Assembly (NCBI RefSeq): GCF_026340655.1
Contig: NZ_JAPEOZ010000001.1
Span: forward strand, 2,790,001-2,854,000
From: Streptomyces sp. NBC_01275
GTDB taxonomy: Bacteria > Actinomycetota > Actinomycetes > Streptomycetales > Streptomycetaceae
Direction of reading: 5' to 3'
Length of the DNA: 64,000 nucleotides
Below the pieces are notes generated by a model, which made no database searches, was not told the origin of the DNA, and saw nothing but the letters and a program-made list of their open reading frames with translations. The translations under genes and the position numbers were made by a program. This document shows, in pieces, positions 1 through 10,779 of the stretch (position 1 is its first letter; every line of letters begins with the position of its first letter).

Positions 1-1
1 C

Positions 2-898
2 GACCGCGAGGTGTACCAGGGCAACCGGCCCGAGGGCTACGTCCGCTACCCCCTCACCCCCGGCCACGAGTGGTCCGGGACGGTCGAGACGGTCGGCGCC
101 GGGGTCCCCTCGTCGCTGGTCGGCCGCAAGGTCGTCGGCGAGGGCTTCCGCAACTGCCAGGTGTGCGACCGCTGCCACACGGGCGAGACGACGCTGTGCA
201 CGGACGGTTACGAGGAGACCGGCTTCACCCAGCCCGGGGCGATGGCCGCGACCCTCACCCTCCCGGCCCGGCTGCTGCATCCCCTCCCGGACGACGCCGA
301 CCTCACCGCCGCCGCCCTCCTGGAGCCCGCCGCCTGCATCGCGGCCGCCGCGATCAAGGCGAACGCACTGCCGGGCGAGCGGGTCGCCGTGGTCGGCACC
401 GGCACGCTGGGCATGTTCGCCGTGCAGTTCCTGAAGGCGGGCTCGCCCGCCGAGCTGCTGGTGGTCGGGACGCGCGGCGACCGGGAACAGCTTTCCCGGC
501 AGTTCGGCGCCACCGACTTCCGCACCCGGAACCAGCCGCTCCCCGACGACTTCGACGTCGTGATCGAGACCGCCGGGTCCGCGTCCGCCGCCCGCACGGC
601 CGCCGCCCTGCTGAGGCGGGGCGGACGCCTGGTGCTGACGGGGATCCCGGCGCCGGGCGCCGACGGCCTCGACCCGACGGACCTGGTCGTACGGCAGCTG
701 GAGGTGCACACCGTCTTCGGCGCGCCGCCGGACGCCTGGTCGCACACGGTGCGGGTGTTCGGGGCCGGTCTGCTGGATCCGCTGCCGCTGGTCACCCACG
801 AGCTGCCGCTCGCCGAGTTCCCCGAGGCCATCGAGCTGGTGGGATCCGGCGATCCGAAGGTGGGCAAGGTACTGCTCCGGCCCGGCGCGACCCCCTAG
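2..898 (+). CDS. Zinc-dependent alcohol/polyol dehydrogenase (MDR family), 5' end cut by window
   Basis: Medium-chain dehydrogenase that should oxidise an alcohol or polyol with NAD(P). The frame is open to the left edge, so the N-terminus lies outside; a GTG at 11 is internal. Visible are the GHEW motif of the catalytic-zinc region, a structural-zinc cluster of four Cys (C-x2-C-x2-C-x7-C, around window residues 52-66), and a Rossmann glycine motif (VGTGTLGMFAVQF). It stands just before a TIM-barrel gene and a monosaccharide importer, which suggests a sugar or sugar-alcohol substrate. The exact substrate cannot be read from the sequence. Confidence 0.85.
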   Translation, partial: DREVYQGNRPEGYVRYPLTPGHEWSGTVETVGAGVPSSLVGRKVVGEGFRNCQVCDRCHTGETTLCTDGYEETGFTQPGAMAATLTLPARLLHPLPDDADLTAAALLEPAACIAAAAIKANALPGERVAVVGTGTLGMFAVQFLKAGSPAELLVVGTRGDREQLSRQFGATDFRTRNQPLPDDFDVVIETAGSASAARTAAALLRRGGRLVLTGIPAPGADGLDPTDLVVRQLEVHTVFGAPPDAWSHTVRVFGAGLLDPLPLVTHELPLAEFPEAIELVGSGDPKVGKVLLRPGATP

Positions 899-983
899 CC
901 GTACGCCGGTACGGGGGCGACCTGACGGTCCCCGTACCGGCGTACACCCAAGTCTCGTATGCCCTGAGCCGCGAACCTCGTCC

Positions 984-997
984 GAAATACCGAACAC
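984..997 (-). promoter_or_regulatory. Copy A of a motif shared by three promoters
   Basis: On the minus strand this reads GTGTTCGGTATTTC. It differs by one base from the copy upstream of the IclR gene (24387-24400) and by two from the copy upstream of the GH51 arabinofuranosidase (18896-18909). It ends 12 bases before the GTG start at 1010, where a repressor could block transcription. The link to the IclR protein of this window is inference. Confidence 0.5.
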
Positions 998-1009
998 GAA
1001 GGACAGCTT

Positions 1010-1981
1010 GTGACGACCGACGCTTCCGCCACGGCAGCCCGTCGACCCGGTGAGCAGGCGCTCACCGCGCTCGGCCTGGGCGCGCCCGCCCTCGACCCCG
1101 CCGACGCCTCCGCCCACTCCTTCCCGGGCGGTGGCCGCTGGCGCACCGAGGTCCCTTCGTGCGAGGGCCCCGAAGCGCTGGCCGTCATCCTGAAGGAAGC
1201 CTCGCGGCTCGACGTGCCGATCCACCGGATCAGCCAGGGCAGCGGCGTGTGGATGCTGACCGACGCCGAGATCACCGAGATGGTCGACGCGACCGCCGAG
1301 CGTGACATCGAGCTCTGCCTGTTCACCGGTCCGCGCGGCACCTGGGACATCGGCGGCTCCACCCGGACCGACTCGCGCGGCGGGGGCCTGAGGGCCCGCG
1401 GGCACGACGCCGTCGCCGGATGCGTCGAAGACGCCGTCCGGGCCACGGAACTGGGCGTCAAGTGCCTGCTCGTCGCCGACGAGGGCGTGCTGTGGACGCT
1501 GCACCGGGCCCGCCAGACCGGCCTCATCCCGGCCGACACGACCCTCAAGGTGTCAGCACTCATCGGCCCCGTCAACCCGGCCGCGTACGCGGTGTACGAG
1601 CGGCTGGGCGCCGACTCGGTCAACGTGCCCAGCGATCTGACGCTGGATCACCTCACCGAGATCCGGCGGGTGTCGGGCGCTCCCATGGACATGTACATCG
1701 AGGCTCCCGACGATCTCGGCGGCTACATCCGGATGTACGAGGTCGCCGAGCTGGTCCGGCGCGGCGCACCGCTCTATCTGAAGTTCGGCCTGTCCAAGGC
1801 CCCGGGGATCTACCCCTACGGCCACCACATGCGCGACCTCACGCTGTCCACGGCCCGGGAACGGGTGCGGCGCGGACGGCTCGCCCTCGACCTGCTCGCA
1901 CGCCACGGCGCAGACGGCGACATGGCGCCTCTCGGCACGCGACTGCCCGGCGAACTGAACCGGTTCGACATTCAGTCATAA
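1010..1981 (+). CDS. TIM-barrel protein of unknown function (often labelled peptidase-like)
   Basis: A 323-residue cytoplasmic protein with no signal peptide. Repeated beta-alpha segments such as IELCLFTGP, VKCLLVADEG, TLKVSALIGPV, DSVNVPSDL and APLYLKFGLSKAPG look like a TIM barrel. Homologues in streptomycetes are sometimes called peptidases by distant likeness to U32 proteins, but no catalytic motif was found here. The GTG start follows a GAAGGAC ribosome site. It lies between a dehydrogenase and a sugar importer and has a motif shared with the arabinofuranosidase promoter just upstream, so a role in sugar or aldonate metabolism is likely but not proven. Confidence 0.7.
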   Translation: MTTDASATAARRPGEQALTALGLGAPALDPADASAHSFPGGGRWRTEVPSCEGPEALAVILKEASRLDVPIHRISQGSGVWMLTDAEITEMVDATAERDIELCLFTGPRGTWDIGGSTRTDSRGGGLRARGHDAVAGCVEDAVRATELGVKCLLVADEGVLWTLHRARQTGLIPADTTLKVSALIGPVNPAAYAVYERLGADSVNVPSDLTLDHLTEIRRVSGAPMDMYIEAPDDLGGYIRMYEVAELVRRGAPLYLKFGLSKAPGIYPYGHHMRDLTLSTARERVRRGRLALDLLARHGADGDMAPLGTRLPGELNRFDIQS

Positions 1982-2059
1982 CGTTCCGGAAACCCCGCTT
2001 CACAGAAGACGACACAGGCGCGCAGAATCCCACACACCTGTTCCTTACGTTCTTCACCT

Positions 2060-2082
2060 CTTCCCGGCGTCACCGCCGGAAG
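2060..2082. promoter_or_regulatory. Imperfect inverted repeat upstream of the sugar importer
   Basis: Arms CTTCCCGGCG (2060-2069) and CGCCGGAAG (2074-2082) could form a hairpin or bind a dimeric regulator. It lies 52 bases before the ATG at 2135. Terminator of the upstream gene or operator of the importer are both possible. Confidence 0.35.
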
Positions 2083-2134
2083 CGCCGTTCGCACCGCGAG
2101 CCCGATCCCTGCACACACATCAAGGATGATGACC

Positions 2135-3244
2135 ATGCGCAACCGCAGAGCCGCCCTCGCCGCCATAGCCGGAGCCGCCTCCCTCGCCCTGACCCTCTCC
2201 GCCTGCGGCCAGTCCGGCGAAGGCGGCAGCAAGGCGGACGAGTCCGGCAGCGCCAAGGGCGGGACGATCGGCATCGCGATGCCGACCAAGTCCTCCGAGC
2301 GCTGGATCACCGACGGCGCCAACGTCGAGAAGGACCTCAAGGCCAAGGGCTACAAGACCAAGCTGGTCTTCGGCGAGGACGACCCCGACCAGCAGGTCTC
2401 GCAGATCGAGAACCTGATCACGCAGGGCGTCAAGGCGCTGATCGTCGCCGCGATCGACAACAAGTCCCTGAACAACGTCCTCCAGCAGGCCGCCGACGCG
2501 AAGATCCCGGTCATCTCCTACGACCGTCTGATCCTCGGCACGAAGAACGTCGACTACTACGCGTCCTTCGACAACACCAAGGTCGGCGAGCTGCAGGCCG
2601 GCTACCTCGTCGACAAGCTGGGCCTGGCGTCCGGCAAGGGCCCGTTCAACATCGAGCTGTTCGCCGGCTCCAACGACGACAACAACACCAAGTACTTCTT
2701 CAACGGCGCGATGAGCGTGCTCCAGCCGTACATCGACAGCAAGAAGCTGGTGGTCAAGTCCGGCCAGACCGGGCTCACCCAGGTCACCACCCTGCGCTGG
2801 GACGGCGCGACCGCCCAGAAGCGCATGGAGGACATCCTCACCTCGTCGTACAAGTCCGGCAAGGTCGACGCGGTGCTCTCGCCCTACGACGGCATCTCCA
2901 TCGGCATCATCGCCGCGCTGAAGTCGGACGGCTACGGCTCCGCCAGCAAGCCCCTGCCGGTCATCAGCGGTCAGGACGCCGAGCTGGCCTCCGTGAAGTC
3001 GATCATCGCCGGTGAGCAGTCGATGACCGTCTACAAGGACCTGCGCAAGCTCGCCCAGGTCGCCACGGACATGGTCGACGCCTCCCTCAACGGCAAGAAG
3101 CCCGAGATCAACGACACCAAGTCGTACGACAACGGCACCAAGGTCGTCCCCGCCTACCTGCTCCAGCCGGTCAGCGTCGACAAGAGCAACTACGAGAAGG
3201 AGCTCGTCGAGGGCGGCTACTACACGGCGGACCAGCTCAAGTAA
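2135..3244 (+). CDS. chvE: Multiple-monosaccharide ABC transporter, lipoprotein sugar-binding subunit
   Basis: Captures monosaccharides outside the cell for the permease encoded downstream. A lipoprotein signal peptide ends in the lipobox LSAC, so the mature protein is tethered to the membrane. The body is a periplasmic-binding-protein fold of the ribose/xylose type ([50 protein letters not shown]). ATG codons lie at 2126, 2129 and 2135; AAGGA at 2122-2126 fits best with 2135 (8 bases). It is followed after 32 bases by the ATPase gene. ChvE-type systems take arabinose, xylose, galactose and glucose; an arabinofuranosidase and araDA are in the same window. Confidence 0.9.
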   Translation: MRNRRAALAAIAGAASLALTLSACGQSGEGGSKADESGSAKGGTIGIAMPTKSSERWITDGANVEKDLKAKGYKTKLVFGEDDPDQQVSQIENLITQGVKALIVAAIDNKSLNNVLQQAADAKIPVISYDRLILGTKNVDYYASFDNTKVGELQAGYLVDKLGLASGKGPFNIELFAGSNDDNNTKYFFNGAMSVLQPYIDSKKLVVKSGQTGLTQVTTLRWDGATAQKRMEDILTSSYKSGKVDAVLSPYDGISIGIIAALKSDGYGSASKPLPVISGQDAELASVKSIIAGEQSMTVYKDLRKLAQVATDMVDASLNGKKPEINDTKSYDNGTKVVPAYLLQPVSVDKSNYEKELVEGGYYTADQLK

Positions 3245-3276
3245 GCGTCGAACCTTACGGATTGGAAGGCACGACC

Positions 3277-4823
<1,547 letters not shown>

Positions 4824-4827
<4 letters not shown>

Positions 4828-6068
4828 GCACCGAAGTGACCAAGACCCCGGCTGCCGCGCCGCCCGGCAAGAGCGGTGGATCGGCTGCCGGCGGCGGGCT
4901 GCTGCAGCTGGTGCTGGACGGCCTGCGCCGCAACATGCGCCAGTACGGCATGCTGATCGCTCTCGGTCTGCTCGTGATCCTGTTCCAGGTGTGGACCGGC
5001 GGCGACCTGCTGCTGCCGCGCAACGTCTCCAACCTGGTCCTGCAGAACAGCTACATCCTGATCCTCGCGATCGGCATGATGCTGGTGATCATCGCGGGCC
5101 ACATCGACCTGTCGGTCGGCTCCCTGACGGCGTTCACGGGCGCCTTCGCGGCCGTCCTCACGGTGCAACACGACGTGGCGTGGCCCGTCGCGCTCGTGCT
5201 GTGCCTGATCGTGGGCGCGCTCGCCGGCTCGTTGCAGGGCTTCCTGATCGCCTACCTCGGCATACCGTCTTTCATCGTCACCCTCGCGGGCATGCTGCTC
5301 TTCCGCGGCATGACGGAGATCTTCCTGAAGGGCCAGACCCTCGGCCCGTTCCCGGACGGCCTGCAGAAGATGGGCAACGGCTTCCTGCCGGAGGTCGGCC
5401 CGACCACCAACTACCACAACCTCACGCTGCTGCTGGGCTTCGTCCTGCTGGCCTTCGTGGTCCTCCAGGAGGTCCGCGACCGCAAGCGGCAGCAGGAGTT
5501 CGCCCTCGACGTGGTGCCGAGGAACCTCTTCCTGCTCAAGCTCGTCGCGATCGTCGCCGCGATCCTCACCGTCACCATGCTGCTCGCCAGCTACAAGGGC
5601 GCGCCGATCATCCTGATCATCCTCGGCCTGCTGGTGGTCGGCTACGGCTACGTCATGCGCAACGCCGTCTTCGGCCGGCACATCTACGCGATCGGCGGCA
5701 ACCTGCCGGCGGCGAAGCTGTCCGGCGTCAAGGACAAGAAGGTCACCTTCCTCGTCTTCCTCAACATGGGCGTGCTCGCGGCCCTGGCGGGTCTGGTGGT
5801 CGCCGCCCGTCTGAACGCGGCCTCTCCGAAGGCGGGCCTGAGCTTCGAGCTCGAGGCGATCGCCTCGTCGTTCATCGGCGGCGCGTCCATGAGCGGCGGT
5901 GTCGGCACCGTCCTCGGCGCGATCATCGGTGGTCTCGTCCTCGGCGTGCTGAACAACGGCATGAACCTCCTCAGCGTCGGCACCGACTGGCAGCAGGTCA
6001 TCAAGGGCCTGGCCCTGCTGGCCGCGGTCGGGTTCGACGTGTGGAACAAGCGCAAGTCCGGTTCGTAG
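4824..6068 (+). CDS. mmsB: Multiple-monosaccharide ABC transporter, permease subunit
   Basis: A 414-residue integral membrane protein with about ten hydrophobic segments (for example [49 protein letters not shown]). The HIDLSVGS loop and the closing segment [22 protein letters not shown] are typical of the RbsC/XylH/MmsB permeases. It forms the membrane channel for the ChvE and MmsA products. The start overlaps the stop of mmsA, and a strong hairpin follows its stop codon. Confidence 0.93.
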
Positions 6069-6086
6069 GTTTCACAGTTCCGGATC

Positions 6087-6110
6087 GGGCCCCGCCGCAA
6101 GGCGGGGCCC
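6087..6110 (+). terminator. GC-rich hairpin between mmsB and galM
   Basis: Perfect 10-bp arms GGGCCCCGCC and GGCGGGGCCC enclose the tetraloop GCAA, a GNRA-type loop. It starts 19 bases after the mmsB stop and lies 26 bases before the galM start, with TTCCC after it. It may end part of the transcription or protect the importer mRNA while letting some read-through into galM. Confidence 0.7.
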
Positions 6111-6135
6111 TTCCCATGAAGGAGGCAGAAAGCCG

Positions 6136-7182
6136 GTGAAGACGCTCTTCGGCAAGCTCGCCGACGGCACGGAGATCCACAGCTGGGCGCTGGAGAACGG
6201 CGGGACACGCCTGAAGGTCCTCTCCTACGGCGGGATCGTTCAGTCCCTGGAGATCCCGGACCGCGACGGCCGGTACGCGAACGTCTCGCTCGGTTTCGAC
6301 ACCATCGAGGACTACGTCGCCGGGTCCCCCTACTTCGGCGCGCTGATCGGCCGCTACGGCAACCGGATCGACCAGGGCCGGTTCACCCTCGACGCAACGG
6401 CCCACCAGGTCGACGTCAACGACGGCGTGAACAGCCTGCACGGCGGCGCCCAGGGCTTCGACCGGCGGGTGTGGGACGTCGAGCCGTTCGCGACGGGCCC
6501 GGACGTCGGCCTGCGCCTGTCCCGCACCAGCCCCGACGGGGAGATGGGCCACCCGGGCACGCTCGACGTGAAGGTGACGTACACCCTCACCCGGGACGGC
6601 GACTGGCGGATCGACTACGAGGCCGTCACCGACAGGACCACGGTGGTCAACCTCACGAGCCACGTGTACTGGAACCTCGCCGGCGAGGGCAGCGGCTCGG
6701 CCCTGGACCACGAGCTGTCCATCGCCGCCTCCCGCTACACGCCGGTCGACGCCGGGCTGATTCCCACCGGCGAGCAGGCCTCGGTCGCCGGCACCCCCTT
6801 CGACTTCCGCGAGACCAAGCGGATCGGCCGGGACATCCGGGCCGCCGACCGGCAACTCCGGTACGCCCAGGGCCTCGACCACAACTGGGTGCTCGACAAG
6901 GGCGTGACGGCACAACCGGTCCAGGTGGCCACGCTCCGGGACCCGGCCTCGGGCCGCACCCTCGGGATCTCCACCACCGAGCCCGGCCTGCAGTTCTACT
7001 CCGGCAACTTCCTGGACGGCACCCTCGTCGGCACCGGGGGCCGCGCCTATCGCCAGGGCGACGCCCTCTGCCTGGAGACGCAGCACTTCCCGGACTCGCC
7101 GAACCAGCCGTCCTTCCCCTCGACCGTGCTGCGGCCGGGACAGACGTACCGGACGACGACGATCCACTCGTTCGACGCGTAG
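6136..7182 (+). CDS. galM: Aldose 1-epimerase (mutarotase)
   Basis: Interconverts alpha and beta anomers of aldoses such as galactose, glucose or arabinose once inside the cell. The 348-residue protein has the family pattern GRYGNRIDQGRF, NSLHGG with the conserved His, SHVYWNL and GLDHNWVLD, and ends with LETQHFPDSPNQPSFPST, all typical of GalM. The GTG start is preceded by AAGGAGG with ten bases between. It lies downstream of the sugar importer and probably shares its transcript through the hairpin at 6087-6110. Confidence 0.93.
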   Translation: MKTLFGKLADGTEIHSWALENGGTRLKVLSYGGIVQSLEIPDRDGRYANVSLGFDTIEDYVAGSPYFGALIGRYGNRIDQGRFTLDATAHQVDVNDGVNSLHGGAQGFDRRVWDVEPFATGPDVGLRLSRTSPDGEMGHPGTLDVKVTYTLTRDGDWRIDYEAVTDRTTVVNLTSHVYWNLAGEGSGSALDHELSIAASRYTPVDAGLIPTGEQASVAGTPFDFRETKRIGRDIRAADRQLRYAQGLDHNWVLDKGVTAQPVQVATLRDPASGRTLGISTTEPGLQFYSGNFLDGTLVGTGGRAYRQGDALCLETQHFPDSPNQPSFPSTVLRPGQTYRTTTIHSFDA

Positions 7183-7219
7183 TCCACCGGTTCGGCGCGT
7201 AGTCCACCGGTTCGGCGCG
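7180..7219 (+). repeat. 20-bp tandem duplication that includes the galM stop codon
   Basis: Two exact adjacent copies of tagtccaccggttcggcgcg. The TAG of the first copy is the galM stop, so the second copy is a duplicated 3' end outside the gene. Confidence 0.85.
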
Positions 7220-7263
7220 CGGCCCACTCGCCGTTCACGCGTTGAGTCGTTCTCAGCAAGACG

Positions 7264-7294
7264 GTGAGTACGGGCCCGGGGTTCCCGTACTCAC
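7264..7294 (+). terminator. 11-bp perfect inverted repeat downstream of galM
   Basis: Arms GTGAGTACGGG (7264-7274) and CCCGTACTCAC (7284-7294) with a nine-base loop, followed by ACCTCTTTC. It could terminate the galM transcript; being less GC-rich than the mmsB hairpin, it could also be an operator for the aminotransferase gene. Confidence 0.55.
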
Positions 7295-7310
7295 ACCTCT
7301 TTCACATCGG

Positions 7311-7340
7311 TTGAACAGAGCCCCGCAGGCATCCGTATGT
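7311..7340 (+). promoter_or_regulatory. Possible promoter of the aminotransferase gene
   Basis: TTGAAC at 7311-7316 and GTATGT at 7335-7340 are separated by 18 bases, a plausible housekeeping-type promoter about 85 bases before the ATG at 7427. Confidence 0.35.
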
Positions 7341-7426
7341 AGGGGCGGCCCGTGCTCCCCCGCGCGGGCCACCCAAAGACGACGGGCCCGGTCGTCCCCG
7401 CCGGACCCGCCCCATACGGAGGTTCC

Positions 7427-9109
7427 ATGGCCGACAACGTCGCCTCGCTGTTCCGCAACACCGCGGCGCACAGCCCCTCGATGGCGGCGCTGACGCGCGA
7501 GGGCGGCGAAGGGGTCGGTCCGGTCGACTTCTGCATCCCCTGCAACCCCTACTTCCCCACCCCCGCCATGATGGACACCATGGCCGCGCGGCTGCGGGAC
7601 ATCATCACGTACTACCCGAGCAGCGCCGACACCATCACGGCCGAGCTGTGCAATCTGCTCCAACTCCCGGCGCAGGCCGTGGCCATGGGCAACGGCTCGA
7701 CCGAACTGATCACCTGGATCGACCACTTGCTGGTCCGCGAGTCGCTCGCCGTGCCCGTCCCCACCTTCGGCCGCTGGACCGACCAGCCGATGGAGACCGG
7801 CAAGCGGGTCGACATGTTCCCGCTCCAGGAGTCCAACGGATTCGCCCTGGACCTCGGGCAGTACGCCGACTTCATCCGCACCCGGGGCACCCGGGTCGCG
7901 GTGATCTGCAACCCGAACAACCCCGACGGCGGCTTCCTGCACAAGCGCGCGCTCGTGCAGTTCATGGACGCGATGGCCGACCTGGATCTGATCGTCATCG
8001 ACGAGTCGTTCCTGGAGTTCGCCGACGCCGAGCAGGAGCCCAGCGTCGTGCAGGAGGCGATGATCCGGCCGAACGTCATCGTGCTGCGCAGCCTCGGCAA
8101 GAACTTCGGTCTGCACGGCATCCGGTTCGGCTACATGGTCGCCAACCCCTCCCTGGCCGGCAAGGTCCGCTCGATGCTGCCCAAGTGGAACCTCAACGCC
8201 TTCGCCGAGTACGTGGTGTTCATGCTCAAGGAGCACGGCCTCGAGTACGCGCAGAGCCTGATGCAGGTGCGCCGGGACCGGCTCGACATGGCCAGCCAGC
8301 TCTCCGCGCTGCCCGGCCTGACCGTCTACCCCTCCCAGGGCAACTTCCTCTTCGTCCGCCTTCCCGTGGGCGCGGAGGGCACCGTGGTCCGCGACCGGAT
8401 GCTCACCGAGCACCGGATCCTGGTCCGCGAGTGCGGCAACAAGATCGGCTCCTCCAGCCGCTTCCTGCGGCTCGTGGTGCGCCCCCAGGTCGACGTGCGT
8501 CGCCTGGTGTCCGGCCTGGAACAGGTGCTCTACGGGACCAGGAGGGGAGCCGCCGTACCCGAGCTGAGCGCTGGGACCAACTACAGCTCGGGCACGGCGG
8601 CGGTGGACCGGCTGGTCGGTGCCACCAACGGGGCGGGCATGCCGGGCCTCGCCGCTCAGGCCGTCGGCATGCCCATGCCCGCGCCCGCCATGGCGCAGGC
8701 GACCCCGTCCGACGGCGTCGGGATGCCGATGCCGGCCGCCGCACAGGTCTTCCCCCAGCCTGTGCCCGCGCCGGCACCGGCCCCGGCGCCGGTCCCGATG
8801 GCGGTGCCCCCGATGGCCCCGGCCGCCGCGATGGCTCCGCAGATGGCCCCCCAGATGGTCCCGCAGATGGCTCCGATGGCCCCGCAGATGGACCCCGCCG
8901 CCGCGGCCGCGATGGCCCCCGCCGCGATGGCCCCCGCCATGGGCCCGGCGTCCGCGCCCCCCGCCCAGACCCCGCCCGGCGTCCCGGCCCGCGGCGGCCT
9001 CACCGCCGCCCAGGTCCGCGGCACCAACGGCCTCTCCCCCGCGGCCACCTCCGGCTGGCCCAACGCACAGAGCTGGCCGAACGCGGCGGGGATGGGACAG
9101 GTCGGCTAG
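7427..9109 (+). CDS. PLP-dependent aminotransferase (histidinol-phosphate type) with long low-complexity tail
   Basis: The first ~370 residues are a fold-type I aminotransferase related to HisC: NGSTELI, ICNPNNPDGGF, VIDESFLEF and the PLP lysine in LRSLGKNFGLHGIRFGY. The remaining ~190 residues are a tail rich in Pro, Ala, Met and Gln (MAPQMAPQMVPQMAPM and similar) with no recognisable domain. The usual family length is about 350-370, so the tail is an addition. ATG 7427 follows CGGAGG. The gene stands alone, not in a his operon, so its substrate is open. Its stop shares the bases CTAG with the stop of the convergent gene. Confidence 0.85.
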   Translation: MADNVASLFRNTAAHSPSMAALTREGGEGVGPVDFCIPCNPYFPTPAMMDTMAARLRDIITYYPSSADTITAELCNLLQLPAQAVAMGNGSTELITWIDHLLVRESLAVPVPTFGRWTDQPMETGKRVDMFPLQESNGFALDLGQYADFIRTRGTRVAVICNPNNPDGGFLHKRALVQFMDAMADLDLIVIDESFLEFADAEQEPSVVQEAMIRPNVIVLRSLGKNFGLHGIRFGYMVANPSLAGKVRSMLPKWNLNAFAEYVVFMLKEHGLEYAQSLMQVRRDRLDMASQLSALPGLTVYPSQGNFLFVRLPVGAEGTVVRDRMLTEHRILVRECGNKIGSSSRFLRLVVRPQVDVRRLVSGLEQVLYGTRRGAAVPELSAGTNYSSGTAAVDRLVGATNGAGMPGLAAQAVGMPMPAPAMAQATPSDGVGMPMPAAAQVFPQPVPAPAPAPAPVPMAVPPMAPAAAMAPQMAPQMVPQMAPMAPQMDPAAAAAMAPAAMAPAMGPASAPPAQTPPGVPARGGLTAAQVRGTNGLSPAATSGWPNAQSWPNAAGMGQVG

Positions 9110-9672
9110 CAGTACTCCGTGACGTGAGGCAGAGGCGGGGCGGGACGTGCGGGTGCGGGGTACTGCGCGGCCATCCGCCGGCAGTACGCCAGCGCCTCCC
9201 CGACCCCCTGATGGTCGCCGCCCGGCAGCAGCAGCTCACCGGCGGCGACCAGCGCGGCCCAGTAGGCAGAGGGGTCGCCCTCGGGCCTGACCCGCCGCCG
9301 CTCGTCGGCGAGCAGCAGGAAGGCCCGGTCCAGCTCCCCCGTACGGAACCACCGCGACAAACCCTTGGCGACGCCGCTGGGCACGCCGTCCCCCATGGCC
9401 TCGCCCGCCCGGACCAGCAGGTCCCGAATGACCACCTCGTCGGCATCGAGCCGCCGGTCCACCACGAACAGATCCCCGAGATCGAGCAGGAACGCGAGCT
9501 CGCCCTCCTCCGGCCCGAGCTCCGCGAACACCGACTCAAGCTCCCGCACCCGCCTCTCGGCCTCCCCCCGCGGGATCCCCAGCCCCACACAGACGCCGAC
9601 CGCGACTTCCCGCGGATCACCGCCTCTCCGAGCCGACTCCTCGAACGCCTTCGCCTCCGGCGACAACTCCAC
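9106..9672 (-). CDS. Hypothetical protein, about 188 residues
   Basis: Not recognised. A soluble, mostly helical, acidic protein (VELSPEAKAF, VRELESVFAELGPEEGELAFLLDLGDLF, DEVVIRDLLVRAGEAM) without signal peptide or membrane segment. The GTG at 9672 has GGCGGAGGAG in front and is preferred over codons upstream to 9732. It is convergent with the aminotransferase gene, and both genes use the palindrome CTAG (9106-9109) as their stop. Confidence 0.7.
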   Translation of the reverse strand: MELSPEAKAFEESARRGGDPREVAVGVCVGLGIPRGEAERRVRELESVFAELGPEEGELAFLLDLGDLFVVDRRLDADEVVIRDLLVRAGEAMGDGVPSGVAKGLSRWFRTGELDRAFLLLADERRRVRPEGDPSAYWAALVAAGELLLPGGDHQGVGEALAYCRRMAAQYPAPARPAPPLPHVTEYC

Positions 9673-9784
9673 GGACGTTCCTCCTCCGCCCCGCCACTGA
9701 CTCTCCGACACGACTGTAGGCAAAGCTGTCAACAGAAGTGTTGGGCAAAGCGACCGACGACACCTTGCCTGACCTGCTGTTTTA

Positions 9785-9799
9785 CCTTGTCCGACAAGG
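9785..9799. promoter_or_regulatory. 15-bp palindrome upstream of the dioxygenase-like gene
   Basis: CCTTGTCCGACAAGG is a perfect inverted repeat around one central base. It lies in an unusually AT-rich stretch (about 9720-9865) between divergent genes, 70 bases before the ATG at 9870, and may bind a dimeric regulator. The near-identical pieces GTCAACAGAAGTGTT (from about 9729) and GTCGACAGAAAGTGTT (from about 9837) flank it. Confidence 0.45.
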
Positions 9800-9869
9800 A
9801 ACTTGACGAAGTGTCACTTTACCTGACTGACAGGGTGTCGACAGAAAGTGTTCCTACGGTGCCGTGTTC

Positions 9870-10664
9870 ATGACAGACACTTCGGGAACCCCCACCCCCG
9901 CCCCCACATCCACCCCCGTCGCGCGCCGCACGGTGCTGGTCGCCACCGGAGCCACGGCCGCGACCCTCGCCGTCGGAGCCGCTGTCGCCACGACCGGGAA
10001 GGCCGGGCCGGCCGCGCAGACGGACACCGCTCCCGTCGCCGCGGCGGCCGTCTGCACCCTCACCAAGGAGATGACCGAGGGCCCCTACTACCTGGACGGG
10101 CAGTACGTCCGCGCCGACGTCACCGAGGGCAAGGCCGGCATCCCGCTCAAGCTCACCCTCACGGTCGTCGACGACGACACCTGCGTGCCGCTCAGCAACG
10201 CACTGGTCGAGATCTGGCACGCCGACGCCCTCGGCGAGTACTCCGGATTCGTCGGCAGCAACGGCCACAGCGAGGCGGACAGCGGCACGTTCCTGCGCGG
10301 CGGGGTCCTCACCAACTCCAGCGGCGTCGCCGCGATCACCACGGTGTACCCCGGCTGGTACCGGGGCCGCTGCATCCACATCCACATCAAGGTGCACACC
10401 AACGTCACCCTGACGTCGAACGGCTCCTTCACCGGCGGCCAGGAACTGCACACCGGCCAGCTCTTCTTCAACGAGACCATCACGACCGCGGTCGCCAAGG
10501 TCTCCCCGTACTCGACCAACACGGTCACCCGCACCACCCTCGCCCAGGACTCCATCTACGACGACGGAGGAGCCGCGAGCGGTCTGCTGACCCTGACGGC
10601 GCTGGGCAGCTCGACCTCCGCCGGGTACGCCGGGACGCTGACCTTGGGGGTGGAGCAGAGCTGA
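9870..10664 (+). CDS. Secreted intradiol ring-cleavage dioxygenase-like protein, copy 1
   Basis: A 264-residue protein with a twin-arginine signal (ARRTVLVATGATAATLAVGA) and a body like the beta-sandwich of intradiol dioxygenases: EGPYYLDGQYVRADVTEGKAG, ALVEIWHADALGEYSGF, and WYRGRCIHIHIKVH, where Tyr and His residues can act as iron ligands. Known family members cleave catechols; the secreted actinobacterial ones mostly lack proven substrates. A paralogue with the same layout is at 11831. ATG 9870 is chosen over GTG 9864; no strong ribosome site is seen. Confidence 0.8.
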   Translation: MTDTSGTPTPAPTSTPVARRTVLVATGATAATLAVGAAVATTGKAGPAAQTDTAPVAAAAVCTLTKEMTEGPYYLDGQYVRADVTEGKAGIPLKLTLTVVDDDTCVPLSNALVEIWHADALGEYSGFVGSNGHSEADSGTFLRGGVLTNSSGVAAITTVYPGWYRGRCIHIHIKVHTNVTLTSNGSFTGGQELHTGQLFFNETITTAVAKVSPYSTNTVTRTTLAQDSIYDDGGAASGLLTLTALGSSTSAGYAGTLTLGVEQS

Positions 10665-10779
10665 CGATCTGACCCCGTCAACCCCGCCAACCCCGCCAAC
10701 CCCCCCCCCGTCACTCCCGTCACTCCCGTCCGACTGGACGTCACCGCAGCCGCGGCGGCGTCCAGTCGTCCGTCCGGGC

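Noticed and set aside
1010..1981. Firm assignment as a U32 peptidase
   Set aside because: The barrel-like pattern is visible, but the U32 signature and catalytic residues were not found, so only a general TIM-barrel call is made.
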